From contig OY769916.1 of assembly GCA_963669265.1 (NCBI GenBank), positions 1,736,001 to 1,800,000 on the forward strand: a stretch of 64,000 nucleotides of DNA, in the 5' to 3' direction. A program made the position numbers and the translations under genes. How positions within the stretch are numbered: the stretch's first letter is position 1; each line of letters opens with the position of its first letter. The DNA comes from SZUA-547 sp963669265 (GTDB lineage: Bacteria > Pseudomonadota > Alphaproteobacteria > Rhodobacterales > Rhodobacteraceae). Below, one piece after another: positions 26,840 to 35,254 of this stretch. Below the pieces are notes generated by a model, which ran no database searches, was not told the origin of the DNA, and was given only the letters and a program-made list of their open reading frames with translations.

Positions 26840-28390
26840 CTATTGATACCACTCGGCCCAGCCGTCCTTGTAGTATCGGACCAGCGGGTGAGAGCGGATC
26901 GTGTTCGCCTCGACATCCACCGGACCTGTGTCGTTGGGAAACACGGTCATGCCGGGCCAGATCGCCGGCGCGAAGTATTTCAACCCGTCCGGCAAAGGCG
27001 CCGCGTCAGACCGCAGCCCTCCCTGCGCCGCCATCACAAAGCCCCACTCGCCGAAGCTGGGCACATAGGCGCGGTAGGGCGTGGTTCGGAGCGCCGCGCC
27101 CGGCTGGACCGGGTTCCTCGCCGCGCGCAACGTGGCTTCGACAGACCAGAACGCTTCACGCGCGAACAGCGGCGATCCCGCCTGCGTGACGAACACGCCA
27201 TGCGCCGAGAGGCGGTCGAAGAGGCGCGAATAGAACTCGACCGAATAGAGTTTGGAGATCGAAAACCCGTTCGGGTCCGGCAGGTCGAGGATGGCGACGT
27301 CGAACACCCGGCCGTCCTCCTCCGCGAACAGCCAGGCGTCGGTGTTGAGCACCTCGACGCGGGGGTCCGAGAAACTGGACTTGTTCAATGCGGCGAGGTC
27401 CGGATGGTCGCGAAAGATTTCCGTCACGCGCGGATCGAGATCGACCAGCACCACGCGCTCCACGTCGTCCCAGCGCAACACTTCTCTGAGCGCCATGCCG
27501 TCGCCGCCGCCAAGGATCAGAATGGAGTTGCGCCGCGCCGCCCGGCTCATCGCCGGATGCACCAGGCTCTCGTGGTAGCGATGCTCGTCATAGCTGTCGA
27601 ACTGGATGGCGCCGTTCAGGAACAACCGGTGCCGGTCGCCGAACCGGGTGACGACCACGCGCTGATAGGGCGTTTCCTCGGCGAAGATCACTTCATCCTC
27701 AAAGAGCGCCGCATCCGTGACCGAAACCAGCTTCTCGGTCCCGGCCAGCGCCGCGACGCAGGCCGTCAGACCCGCCGCCCAGAAGAGGCGAAACCCCCAG
27801 CCGAGGCGATCGCGGAACAGCCACAGCGACAGCGCCGCGACCGATAGATTTAGGACGCCGAACACCAGGCTGGCGGCCATCAGGCCCAATTGCGGGACAA
27901 TCACCAGCGGAAACAGCAGCGCGGCGACCAAAGCGCCCGCATAATCGGCGGTCAGCACATTCGCCAAGGTCTGCCGCAACGCGCCCTCGCGCTGCAGGAT
28001 CCGGGTGATCAGCGGGATCTCCAGCCCCGAAAGCGCGCCGATCGCCACGACCAGCGTAAAGAGAATGACGGAGAGGTTGTCGAGCCAAGCATAGGCGAAG
28101 AACAGGATCGGGGCGGAAAAACCGCCGATCACGCCCAGCAGGATTTGCGAAAGGGCGAAGCCGCGCTCAAGTTCCTCGACATAACGGGAGATCCAGGCGC
28201 CCAGCCCCATCGACGTCATGAAGACGCCGATCACCAGCGAGAACTGGGTGACGGAATCGCCGAGAAGGTAGCTGGAGGCCGCGCCGGCGATCAGCTCATA
28301 GACCAGGCCGGAGACGGCGACGACGAAGGTCGCCGCCAGCAGCCAGGGGCCCTGAGCGTCGGCGCCGATCCTGGCCTGCGCGGTGGTCAA
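26840..28390 (-). CDS. Membrane-bound aminopropyltransferase-like protein (SpeE family)
   Basis: A 516-residue protein with about seven hydrophobic helices (residues 14-215) fused to a spermidine synthase-type Rossmann domain (about 230-500). The catalytic domain shows RHRLFLNGAIQFDSYDEHRYHESLVHPAM, the nucleotide loop ILILGGGDGMALREVLRW and VAILDLPDPNGFSISKLYS. It starts at TTG in a TTGA overlap with the DUF350 gene. The membrane domain makes ordinary polyamine synthesis less certain; an aminopropyl transfer at the membrane, linked to the DUF350 and DUF4178 neighbours, is more likely. No SpeD-like decarboxylase is in the window. Confidence 0.85.
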   Translation of the reverse strand: MTTAQARIGADAQGPWLLAATFVVAVSGLVYELIAGAASSYLLGDSVTQFSLVIGVFMTSMGLGAWISRYVEELERGFALSQILLGVIGGFSAPILFFAYAWLDNLSVILFTLVVAIGALSGLEIPLITRILQREGALRQTLANVLTADYAGALVAALLFPLVIVPQLGLMAASLVFGVLNLSVAALSLWLFRDRLGWGFRLFWAAGLTACVAALAGTEKLVSVTDAALFEDEVIFAEETPYQRVVVTRFGDRHRLFLNGAIQFDSYDEHRYHESLVHPAMSRAARRNSILILGGGDGMALREVLRWDDVERVVLVDLDPRVTEIFRDHPDLAALNKSSFSDPRVEVLNTDAWLFAEEDGRVFDVAILDLPDPNGFSISKLYSVEFYSRLFDRLSAHGVFVTQAGSPLFAREAFWSVEATLRAARNPVQPGAALRTTPYRAYVPSFGEWGFVMAAQGGLRSDAAPLPDGLKYFAPAIWPGMTVFPNDTGPVDVEANTIRSHPLVRYYKDGWAEWYQ

Positions 28391-28611
28391 CTCAGGATCA
28401 CCGCGGCGATCAGTATGGCGAGCGAGATGAAGACGGCGCCCATCAGGATCGCGATGGCGAGGTTCTGTTCAGCCTCGATCTCTTTGCGCAGAGAAAACGG
28501 CGTCAGCCACTCGATCACCATCCAGCATAGAATTAAGAGGCCGAGGCCGAGGCCCGTGTAAAAGATCGTGGAGACCACTTCCGCGATCTCAATTCGCGCG
28601 ACGAAATCCAT
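28387..28611 (-). CDS. DUF350 small membrane protein
   Basis: A 74-residue protein with two transmembrane helices (about 12-35 and 49-73) joined by a short loop containing AEQNLAIAI, the DUF350 (YjfL-like) signature. It has a strong AAGGAG site that overlaps the stop region of the 52-residue gene upstream, and it couples to the aminopropyltransferase-like gene. DUF350 proteins are repeatedly found beside DUF4178 and polyamine-type genes; their biochemical role is unknown to me. Confidence 0.85.
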   Translation of the reverse strand: MDFVARIEIAEVVSTIFYTGLGLGLLILCWMVIEWLTPFSLRKEIEAEQNLAIAILMGAVFISLAILIAAVILS

Positions 28612-28621
28612 GTTTCGCTCC

Positions 28622-28780
28622 TTATTTCACTCGTCCCATTCCGCCATAGCCGCCGCCCGGAGAACCGGTGCGCGCCGACACGACGTTAGAGCTTTCGCCC
28701 CAGACGCCTTTCCAGCTGAGCCAGGCCGCGCCGCCAGTCAGCGACAGCGCCATCACGACTATGAGGATCCTCGCCAGCAT
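28622..28780 (-). CDS. 52-residue membrane peptide between DUF4178 and DUF350 genes
   Basis: A short gene starting at 28780 in a TGATG overlap with the DUF4178 stop and ending 10 bp before the DUF350 start. The product begins MLARILIVVMALSLTGGAAW, a single transmembrane or uncleaved signal-anchor helix, and has a glycine-rich, probably periplasmic tail ending GSPGGGYGGMGRVK. Coupling on both sides and the precise fit between two genes of the operon support a real protein, although it is below usual gene-calling size. I do not recognise the family. Confidence 0.7.
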   Translation of the reverse strand: MLARILIVVMALSLTGGAAWLSWKGVWGESSNVVSARTGSPGGGYGGMGRVK

Positions 28781-30069
28781 CAGTCGTCGTCCCAATCCCC
28801 GCCGGCCCAGCGGCGGTATTCATACCAGTAACGCTCCAGCAGGAAGCCGCCGCCGGTCAGGACAAACACGGCCGTCAGAACCCAGAGCCACCACAATGTG
28901 TGCACGCCCTGCGCGACCTTGATCTGCACCTGGGTGGCCAATCTGCCGCCGCGCCAATCGACTTTCGCTTCCGTGAGCTTGACCTGCAGCTTGTATGCGC
29001 CCTCAGGAAGGCGAAGCCGCGTGGTCGCGATGTTTGTCCCTTCGGTCCAGTAGTCGCCGCCGTCATGGCCCTGATAAAACTCCACCCCGCGCTCGAACCC
29101 GGCCACGGCTTCGCCATTCGCATCGATCAACTCCGCCTCAAACACCGCCCATGAATTGTTGACGTTGGCGGCGATCTCGATCTCGACGAGGTTGTCCGGC
29201 TTGGTCACTTCAAACGATTGCGCGGACAAGCTTTTGATTGGGACGACGCCAGTGTCCAGAAGCGGCTCATCGCCCCATAACAGGAAGGAGAGGATCAGGC
29301 AGACGCCGGCGAATAAAAGCGCGGTGTCGCGCGCGAAACGCATCAGGGGCGCGCGCTGGAACGGCTCCAGCGGGTGAATGCCGCTGGGCGCCGGAATATC
29401 CGCCCCATCGACGCCGAAACTGGTGAAGATCGCGTCCCGGTCCAGAAGGACCGAAATCTCGTACTCGGTTTCCCGTCCGCGGCTGACGATGTCGAGCATC
29501 CGGCCGTCTGACAGCAGCGAGACATAGCGGTCCCGGTCGTCGAATTTGGGAACCCAGTTGAACTCGCCCTCGACAAAGCAGATCTCGGACGCGCCAGAAT
29601 CGTAATAGGTGAACCTGTCCCGCCCCAGCCAGGCGACGGGCCTCCTTTCGGAATGCTCGATCGCGACATTGGTGATCCGGCTCGGCTCTGGAACCTGACG
29701 GATCTTTCGGGTGAAGACGACGCGGTTCTCCTCCCAGGTCAGCCAGGCGTAGCCGTGAGTCGGCGAAAACACCTGGTGCTCGACCCAGAACCAGCGCTGC
29801 AGACCATAGGCTTCTGTCCGGCCAATGGTCCCGATGATGGTGAAGCGGACCCCCTCGATCTCGCCCTCCATGCCGAGGGAGAACGGCGTATCCGGACGCT
29901 TCATCTCCAGGAACTGGCGCAGCACGGCGTAATTGTCCTGCGCGTCCAGTTCCGCGCCGCAATAGCCGCAGACATGCACCAGAACGCGCCCGCCGCCGAG
30001 CACGTTCAGGCCAGCGCCGCATTCGATGCAGTTGATCGTGGTCATCCCGTCCGGCGGAGGCGCGGTCAT
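28780..30069 (-). CDS. DUF4178 protein with zinc ribbon and membrane anchors
   Basis: A 429-residue protein. The N-terminal zinc ribbon (CIECG and CGYCG, residues about 13-38) is followed by a DUF4178 beta-rich domain (about 60-240; FSLGMEGEIEGVRFTIIGTIGR and RWFWVEHQVFSP). A transmembrane helix (about 267-288), a second beta-rich extracytoplasmic region and a C-terminal helix (about 390-410) complete it. The start at 30069 lies in an ATGA overlap with the first DUF4178 gene; the 59-residue extension of the frame is antisense-like and rejected. It is probably a membrane-tethered partner of the SpeE-like protein. Confidence 0.8.
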   Translation of the reverse strand: MTAPPPDGMTTINCIECGAGLNVLGGGRVLVHVCGYCGAELDAQDNYAVLRQFLEMKRPDTPFSLGMEGEIEGVRFTIIGTIGRTEAYGLQRWFWVEHQVFSPTHGYAWLTWEENRVVFTRKIRQVPEPSRITNVAIEHSERRPVAWLGRDRFTYYDSGASEICFVEGEFNWVPKFDDRDRYVSLLSDGRMLDIVSRGRETEYEISVLLDRDAIFTSFGVDGADIPAPSGIHPLEPFQRAPLMRFARDTALLFAGVCLILSFLLWGDEPLLDTGVVPIKSLSAQSFEVTKPDNLVEIEIAANVNNSWAVFEAELIDANGEAVAGFERGVEFYQGHDGGDYWTEGTNIATTRLRLPEGAYKLQVKLTEAKVDWRGGRLATQVQIKVAQGVHTLWWLWVLTAVFVLTGGGFLLERYWYEYRRWAGGDWDDD

Positions 30070-30674
30070 GTCGCTCCCCCGTCGATCCGCCACGGGTCCA
30101 CCCAGTGGCCGATGAACCAGGCCCTGTCGCCCTCGCCCCACTGCTCGACTGTAACCAGCTGGCCGTTGGGACCGGTCAGATCGTAAAACAGGTGCTTCTC
30201 GCCGATCTGCAGCTCTTCCGGAAACTCGCCGCGCAGTCCGACGCACTCGGCGGTCTCAGCCTCCGTCACGGTGAATTTGATGTCCGAGATCGTGACCCGG
30301 CCGCCGAGCCGCCCCGCGAAGCGGCTGGGCCATTCGTCTTTCACCATGGGCAGCTCGATGGCGTAATCGCCCTCATCGACGCTGACCCAGACCATCTGAC
30401 CGCCCGCGTCGCACCAGAATTCGTCCCACCAGCCGCGGCCATAGCTGAACCGGGCCTGACCGACCGGAGTGACGCTCTTGCCGTCGATGCTGACGGGCTC
30501 GCCGATCTTCAACAGCGACGGCGCGTCCTGCATCACGCCCTGCTCGCCCGCTTTGCGGAACGCGTCGTCGACCAGCATCAGCGTGGTGTCGCAATGGGTG
30601 CATGTGACCAGTTTCGACGAGCGGATGCGCCGTTCGACCTCAGCCCCGCAATTGTCGCACTGAAACCTGTCCAA
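30066..30674 (-). CDS. DUF4178 protein with zinc ribbon, soluble form
   Basis: About 202 residues. A zinc ribbon (CDNCG and CTHCD) near the N-terminus precedes one DUF4178 domain (KIGEPVSIDGKSVTPVGQARFSYGRGWWDEFWC). The start is uncertain. TTG at 30674, three codons before the first conserved residues and behind a GGCGGAG sequence, is favoured; the frame stays open to 30899 but that region is the divergent promoter zone of the exosortase gene. It is the first gene of the five-gene run 30674-26840. Confidence 0.75.
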   Translation of the reverse strand: MDRFQCDNCGAEVERRIRSSKLVTCTHCDTTLMLVDDAFRKAGEQGVMQDAPSLLKIGEPVSIDGKSVTPVGQARFSYGRGWWDEFWCDAGGQMVWVSVDEGDYAIELPMVKDEWPSRFAGRLGGRVTISDIKFTVTEAETAECVGLRGEFPEELQIGEKHLFYDLTGPNGQLVTVEQWGEGDRAWFIGHWVDPWRIDGGAT

Positions 30675-30875
30675 GACTCCGCCCCGTTTCCGCGCATGGG
30701 TCAGAACTGCGCGGCGCCACCGTTCAAGTCGCCTTGGGGTAGTGGCTCTACCGCGATTCGCCAAGCCGCATGCGGCGTCGCGCGACGGCCCGGCGCCCAA
30801 ATCGATCCGCGTATTTGCGCAGGATCTGCACAAACCAAACGGCGGGTCTGCAAATGGCGGCGTCACAAACACCCT

Positions 30876-32321
30876 ATGAAGCGCATCACTCTCGACCACG
30901 CCGTCTGGGCGACCTTCGCCGTCGCCTCGCTGATCCTAGCCTATCATCCGCTGCTCTGGCTGGCGCGGAGCTGGATCAGCCCGGCCTACGACTCGCACGG
31001 CTATATCTATGTGCTCGCCATCGTGGCGCTGACCGCGCGCAGCTGGCTGAGCGGCCCGCCCGTGGGCGCGCAATCGGTCGCCCCGGTGATCGGTTTGCTG
31101 GTGCTGGCGGCGACGATCCGGCTGGCCGGACAGATATTCGCGATCAATATCGCCAGCGCGCTGGCCCTTGCAGTCGATATCTATGCGTTGACCGCCCTGC
31201 TTCGCCTTCAGGACCGGCCCTTTGCGCTGTCGCCGCTCTGGATGGCGGCGCTGTTCGTATTCTCGCTGCCTGTCGAGACGGTGCTGCAGCGCGCGCTCGG
31301 CTATCCGCTGCAATTGATCTCCGCTGATCTCACCTGCCTGATGCTGAAGGCGGGATACGCGGATGTCGCCTGCGAGGGCGTGCGGATCCAGGTCGACGGG
31401 TTCGACGTTCTGGTGGATCTGCCCTGCTCCGGCGCCTCCGGTCTGGTGCTGACGCTGGCGTTCTTTGTCGGATTGAACGCAATCCATCGCCCCCGGCTGC
31501 ACGTCGCCGTGCTTGCGGGGGTCAGCGTTCTGAGCCTGGCGGTGATCGGCAACAGCCTGCGTATCGCGATACTGGCGATCGGCCTGACCGCCGGATGGGA
31601 TGTGATGGCGGAGCCGTGGCATTCGGCCATCGGCATGTTCACGCTGTCGCTGACCCTCGCGCCACTTGCGATTTGGTATCGTCCACAACCCGCACCGAGG
31701 CGCGCCATCTCTCTGAACCTGCCGACGTTGCCGGCCCCGGCGCGCCTCGCCGCAGGGATCGCTCTGATCGCCGGGGCGGCCTCGATCGTCAGCCAAAGGG
31801 CGGCGCCGGTCGATGTCTCAGGCGAGGTGCAGACGCGCGCCTTGCCCGCGCAGCTCGCCGGATGGCGGGGCGAGGCGACGCCGCTGGCCCCTATCGAACG
31901 CGCTTACTTCCAGACCTATGGCGGCGACGCGCAGAAGGCTCAGTTCGGACCGCTGGGCCTAAACGTGGTCAGCACAACATCACCGTTGCGCCACCTGCAC
32001 GCGCCCGAAATCTGTCTGCGCGGCATGGGCTATCGGGTGCGCTTTCTGGGCACGCGCTTCGAGGGTGCGCCCAGTGCGATCTATCGCGCGGAAAGCCCGG
32101 ATGGCGAGGTCTGGCGCGTCGCGGTCAGCTACGCCTCGGACGAGGGCGACGTCACCCCCAGCGTCGGAGAGGCGATCTGGCGCTGGATGACCGGCCAGAG
32201 CGGGTCCTGGAGCAGCGTGCAACGCATTACGCATTGGGATCTCAACGACCGCGACCGCGCGCGGCTGGACGCGGCGGCGCTGGCCGCGCTCGACATTTCG
32301 ACAATCACAGAGGGGATTTGA
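30876..32321 (+). CDS. Exosortase with fused EpsI-like domain (XrtT-type)
   Basis: A 481-residue membrane enzyme predicted to cut a PEP-CTERM sorting signal at the membrane and pass the protein to its surface destination. Residues 1-290 hold about eight hydrophobic helices and the exosortase triad C184 (DLPCSGASG), R229 (NSLRIAI) and H249 (EPWHSAIGM). Residues about 310-481 resemble the EpsI/DUF3485 domain (LHAPEICLRGMGYRVRFLGTR). The start at 30876 excludes a long upstream open frame that is antisense to the DUF4178 gene. The target is encoded 2 bp downstream. From memory this layout matches exosortase T of roseobacters; the subclass needs a profile search. Confidence 0.88.
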   Translation: MKRITLDHAVWATFAVASLILAYHPLLWLARSWISPAYDSHGYIYVLAIVALTARSWLSGPPVGAQSVAPVIGLLVLAATIRLAGQIFAINIASALALAVDIYALTALLRLQDRPFALSPLWMAALFVFSLPVETVLQRALGYPLQLISADLTCLMLKAGYADVACEGVRIQVDGFDVLVDLPCSGASGLVLTLAFFVGLNAIHRPRLHVAVLAGVSVLSLAVIGNSLRIAILAIGLTAGWDVMAEPWHSAIGMFTLSLTLAPLAIWYRPQPAPRRAISLNLPTLPAPARLAAGIALIAGAASIVSQRAAPVDVSGEVQTRALPAQLAGWRGEATPLAPIERAYFQTYGGDAQKAQFGPLGLNVVSTTSPLRHLHAPEICLRGMGYRVRFLGTRFEGAPSAIYRAESPDGEVWRVAVSYASDEGDVTPSVGEAIWRWMTGQSGSWSSVQRITHWDLNDRDRARLDAAALAALDISTITEGI

Positions 32322-32323
32322 CC

Positions 32324-34396
32324 ATGAACCGCCAAATGAACTGGATGGCGCTAGCGCTCTGCGTCCTTTTCTGGCCCGGCCTTGCTCTGTCGCAGACCGC
32401 CGAGGATATCGCCGGCCGCGTGATCGGCGAGGTGGACGGCGAGAAGGTGGAGCTGCCCCTGCTGCGCGCGGATCTGGACGTGGACATTCAGGGCGACGTC
32501 GCCACCGTACGACTGACCCAGGTGTTTGAAAACCCGTCGCAAACGCCGATGCATGCGGAATACCTGTTTCCGCTCAACCAGCGCGCGGCGGTCTATGCGA
32601 TGGAGATGCGGGTCGGCGACGAACTGGTGCGCGCGCAGATCCAGAAAAAAGCCGCGGCGAAGGCGACCTTCGAAGCGGCGAAGACCGAGGGCAAGGCCGC
32701 CGCGCTTTTGACCCAGCACCGGCCGACCATGTTCACCCAGCGCGTCGCGAACCTGACGCCGGGTTTGCCCGTCGAGGTGACCCTCAGTTACGTTCAGACG
32801 GTCCCCCGGATCGACGGCGAGTACGAACTGGTCATCCCGCTGATCGTGGGCCCCCGGTATGAGGCCCCAACGCAACTCGCCGCGCTGGACGACCCCGTCA
32901 CCGAGGTCGACGGCTGGCTAATCTCCGACCTGCCCGCCTATCCGCAAGTCGCCGGTCTCGACCTGCCGAAAGAGATTGAATCCGACCGGGTGTCGCTGGA
33001 TCTCCGCCTGACGTCGGCCACGCCGGTCGTCAGCATGACCAGCGCCACCCACACGATCAGCCTGATGGACGACGAGACGGAGAGCGGGCGCATGCTCCGC
33101 GCCGCTTTCGCCGACGGGCGGGTGATCGACAACCGCGACCTGGTGATCCGCTACGCATTGGGCGGAGAAGACACGGCGGCGGGCGTCCTGTCGGCTTTCG
33201 ACAGAGAAAGCGACGATCCCGGCGGCGTCCTGTCGCTGATGATCGAGCCACCACGGGCGCCGGACGCCGATCAGGCCACGCCCCGCGAACTGGTCTTCGT
33301 GCTCGACACGTCCGGCTCCATGAACGGCGAGCCCATCGCGGCGAGCAAGCGGTTCATGACCTCGGCCCTAGCCGCCCTCAGACCGGGCGACTTTTTCCGC
33401 ATCATCCGGTTCTCCAACGACGCGACGCAGTTCTCGGCGGAGGCTGTGCCCGCCTCGCGGGCGAACAAGAGGGCGGGACTACGCTTTGTGCAGAGCCTGC
33501 AGGCGGGCGGCGGCACCGAGATCGACAATGCGATCCAGACCGCCTTCGCCACGAGCCAGCCGCCCGAGGCCCTGCGCATCGTCGTCTTTCTGAGCGATGG
33601 TTATATCGGCGGCGAGGCGCAAGTCTTGCGCACGATCCGCGGCGGGATCGGCGACGCGCGGATCTATGCGTTCGGCGTCGGAACGGCGGTGAACCGCTAC
33701 CTCTTGGAGGCGATGGCGGACGAAGGGCGCGGCTATGTGCGCTATGTCGACCCGACCGAGCGCGCGTCCGAGGCGGCCGAGGCGCTGGCGGCGGACCTCA
33801 AGACGCCGCTTCTGACCGACATCTCCATCGACTGGGGCGATCTGGACGTCTCCGATGTCAGCCCGGCGCGCTTGCCGGACCTCTTCGCCGGAAACGCGAT
33901 CCGCGTCTTCGCGCGCTATGAAGGCGGCGGCCCGGCGGAGATCACCGTCAACGGACTGACGCGCGGCCGCAAGGCGGCGATGCCGATCCGCGTGGATCTG
34001 CCCACAAGCGCGCCAGAGGACCCGGACAAGGGCCGCGCCATTCCGCTGACCTGGGCGCGGGAGCGGATCGCCGATCTGGAACGCGCCGACGCGGTCGGCG
34101 ACGGCGATCCAGAGAGGATCAAGCAGGCGATCACCGATCTCGGCCTCAAATACGCGCTGCAGACCAAGCACACGTCCTTCGTCGCGGTGTCCGAGCGGGT
34201 CGTGAACGCCGAGCCGGATGCGGCCCAAACCGCCCAAGTTCCCCTGCCGATGGTGAAGGGCGTCAAGGCCAGCGCCTATCCGCAGGCCGGGTTCAGCGGC
34301 TATTCCACGCCAGAGCCGTCGACATGGCTGGGAATTCTCACAATGCTGGCGACCGGCGGCGTGCTGTCGCTGCGCAGACGTTGGCGGTCGGCATGA
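32324..34396 (+). CDS. VIT and vWA domain protein with PEP-CTERM sorting signal
   Basis: A 690-residue exported protein, the likely sole local substrate of the exosortase. It has a signal peptide (MALALCVLFWPGLALS, cleavage near residue 24), a vault/inter-alpha-trypsin (VIT) domain (about 30-160; FENPSQTPMHAEYLFPL) and a von Willebrand A domain with MIDAS motif DTSGS at 328-332 (LVFVLDTSGSMNGEP). The C-terminal tripartite sorting tag is P-E-P at 663-665, then a hydrophobic helix and a basic end (RRRWRSA). Such proteins are surface-exposed and bind metal-dependent ligands. It is co-transcribed with the exosortase and followed by a two-component system. Confidence 0.92.
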   Translation: MNRQMNWMALALCVLFWPGLALSQTAEDIAGRVIGEVDGEKVELPLLRADLDVDIQGDVATVRLTQVFENPSQTPMHAEYLFPLNQRAAVYAMEMRVGDELVRAQIQKKAAAKATFEAAKTEGKAAALLTQHRPTMFTQRVANLTPGLPVEVTLSYVQTVPRIDGEYELVIPLIVGPRYEAPTQLAALDDPVTEVDGWLISDLPAYPQVAGLDLPKEIESDRVSLDLRLTSATPVVSMTSATHTISLMDDETESGRMLRAAFADGRVIDNRDLVIRYALGGEDTAAGVLSAFDRESDDPGGVLSLMIEPPRAPDADQATPRELVFVLDTSGSMNGEPIAASKRFMTSALAALRPGDFFRIIRFSNDATQFSAEAVPASRANKRAGLRFVQSLQAGGGTEIDNAIQTAFATSQPPEALRIVVFLSDGYIGGEAQVLRTIRGGIGDARIYAFGVGTAVNRYLLEAMADEGRGYVRYVDPTERASEAAEALAADLKTPLLTDISIDWGDLDVSDVSPARLPDLFAGNAIRVFARYEGGGPAEITVNGLTRGRKAAMPIRVDLPTSAPEDPDKGRAIPLTWARERIADLERADAVGDGDPERIKQAITDLGLKYALQTKHTSFVAVSERVVNAEPDAAQTAQVPLPMVKGVKASAYPQAGFSGYSTPEPSTWLGILTMLATGGVLSLRRRWRSA

Positions 34397-34596
34397 CTGT
34401 GCCGTACAAGTTGCTGACGGACGCCTGGTGGCTGGCCGAGGATTTCGAGAGGATCACGCCAGACGCCTTTCTGCGGCGGTCCGGAACCGCGCGGTGCGTG
34501 GGGAAGACGGCGCGATGGCGCCGCGAGGGACTAGCCGCGATCGGCGGATTGGAACAGGAGGGTTCAGATGACGCCCCGCATACTCGTCGTCGATGA
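34393..34596 (+). CDS. Possible 67-residue coupled reading frame
   Basis: This frame starts in an ATGA overlap with the VIT/vWA gene and runs 29 bp into the response regulator gene. The product (MTVPYKLLTDAWWLAEDFER at its start) has no recognised domain and ends in an arginine-rich stretch. The only support is the start overlap; no ribosome site is clear. It may be a true small protein, or the region may just be a 171-bp spacer with a regulator promoter. Confidence 0.25.
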   Translation: MTVPYKLLTDAWWLAEDFERITPDAFLRRSGTARCVGKTARWRREGLAAIGGLEQEGSDDAPHTRRR

Positions 34597-35254
34597 CGAC
34601 GCGCATATCCGAGAGGTGATCCGCTTCGCCGCCGAAGACGCCAGCATGCAGGTCTCGGAGGCCGCCGACGGACAGCAGGCTCTGACCAAACTCTCCCAAA
34701 ACCGGCCCGATCTGATCGTCCTCGATATCGGCATGCCCGAGATGGACGGGTTCGAGACCTGCAAATCGATCCGCCAGAACTCAAACGTGCCGATCCTGTT
34801 CCTGACCGCGCGGGATGATGAGATCGACCGGGTGCTGGGCTTCCAGTTGGGCGGCGACGATTATGTCTCCAAACCGTTCAGCCCGCGGGAGCTGGTGCTG
34901 CGCATCCGCGCGATCCTGGGCCGGGGACGGCGGGAGGAGGAGGTCGACAACACGCTGGAGCGCGGCGACCTCTTCATCGACCCGGACCGGCATGTGTGCA
35001 AACTGGGCGAGGTCGACCTGCCGCTGACCGGCATCGAGTTTTCGGTGCTCGCCGCTCTGGTCCGCGCCTCCGACCGGCTGCTGACCCGCTCGCAACTGAT
35101 CGAGGCGGTCTATGGGCCGAACACCTATCTCTCCGACCGCACCGTCGACAGTCATATCCGCAACGTTCGGCAAAAGGCGCTCAACGCCGGGTATTCCGAC
35201 GTCATCCAGACCGTGCGCGGCGTCGGGCTGAAGATCGGCGGATGCGCCGCGTGA
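34568..35254 (+). CDS. OmpR-family response regulator of the exosortase locus
   Basis: A 228-residue regulator. The receiver domain has D53 in LIVLDIGMPEMDG and the conserved SKPF lysine; the winged helix (about 130-225) ends VIQTVRGVGLKIGG. It has an AGGAGGG ribosome site and overlaps the kinase start. Proteobacterial dedicated sortase systems are known to carry their own regulator and kinase next to the sortase and target; this locus has the same plan with an exosortase. Confidence 0.93.
   Translation: MTPRILVVDDDAHIREVIRFAAEDASMQVSEAADGQQALTKLSQNRPDLIVLDIGMPEMDGFETCKSIRQNSNVPILFLTARDDEIDRVLGFQLGGDDYVSKPFSPRELVLRIRAILGRGRREEEVDNTLERGDLFIDPDRHVCKLGEVDLPLTGIEFSVLAALVRASDRLLTRSQLIEAVYGPNTYLSDRTVDSHIRNVRQKALNAGYSDVIQTVRGVGLKIGGCAA

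Noticed and set aside
26843..27847. 334-residue plus-strand frame opposite the SpeE-like gene
   Set aside because: Composition is typical of antisense high-GC frames, and the minus-strand gene has clear catalytic motifs.
30105..30875. N-terminal extension of the exosortase frame
   Set aside because: It would be antisense to the DUF4178 gene and lacks exosortase features; the ATG at 30876 begins the first membrane helix region.
31595..32323. Long upstream extension of the VIT/vWA frame
   Set aside because: It overlaps the end of the exosortase gene in another frame; the ATG at 32324 starts a proper signal peptide.
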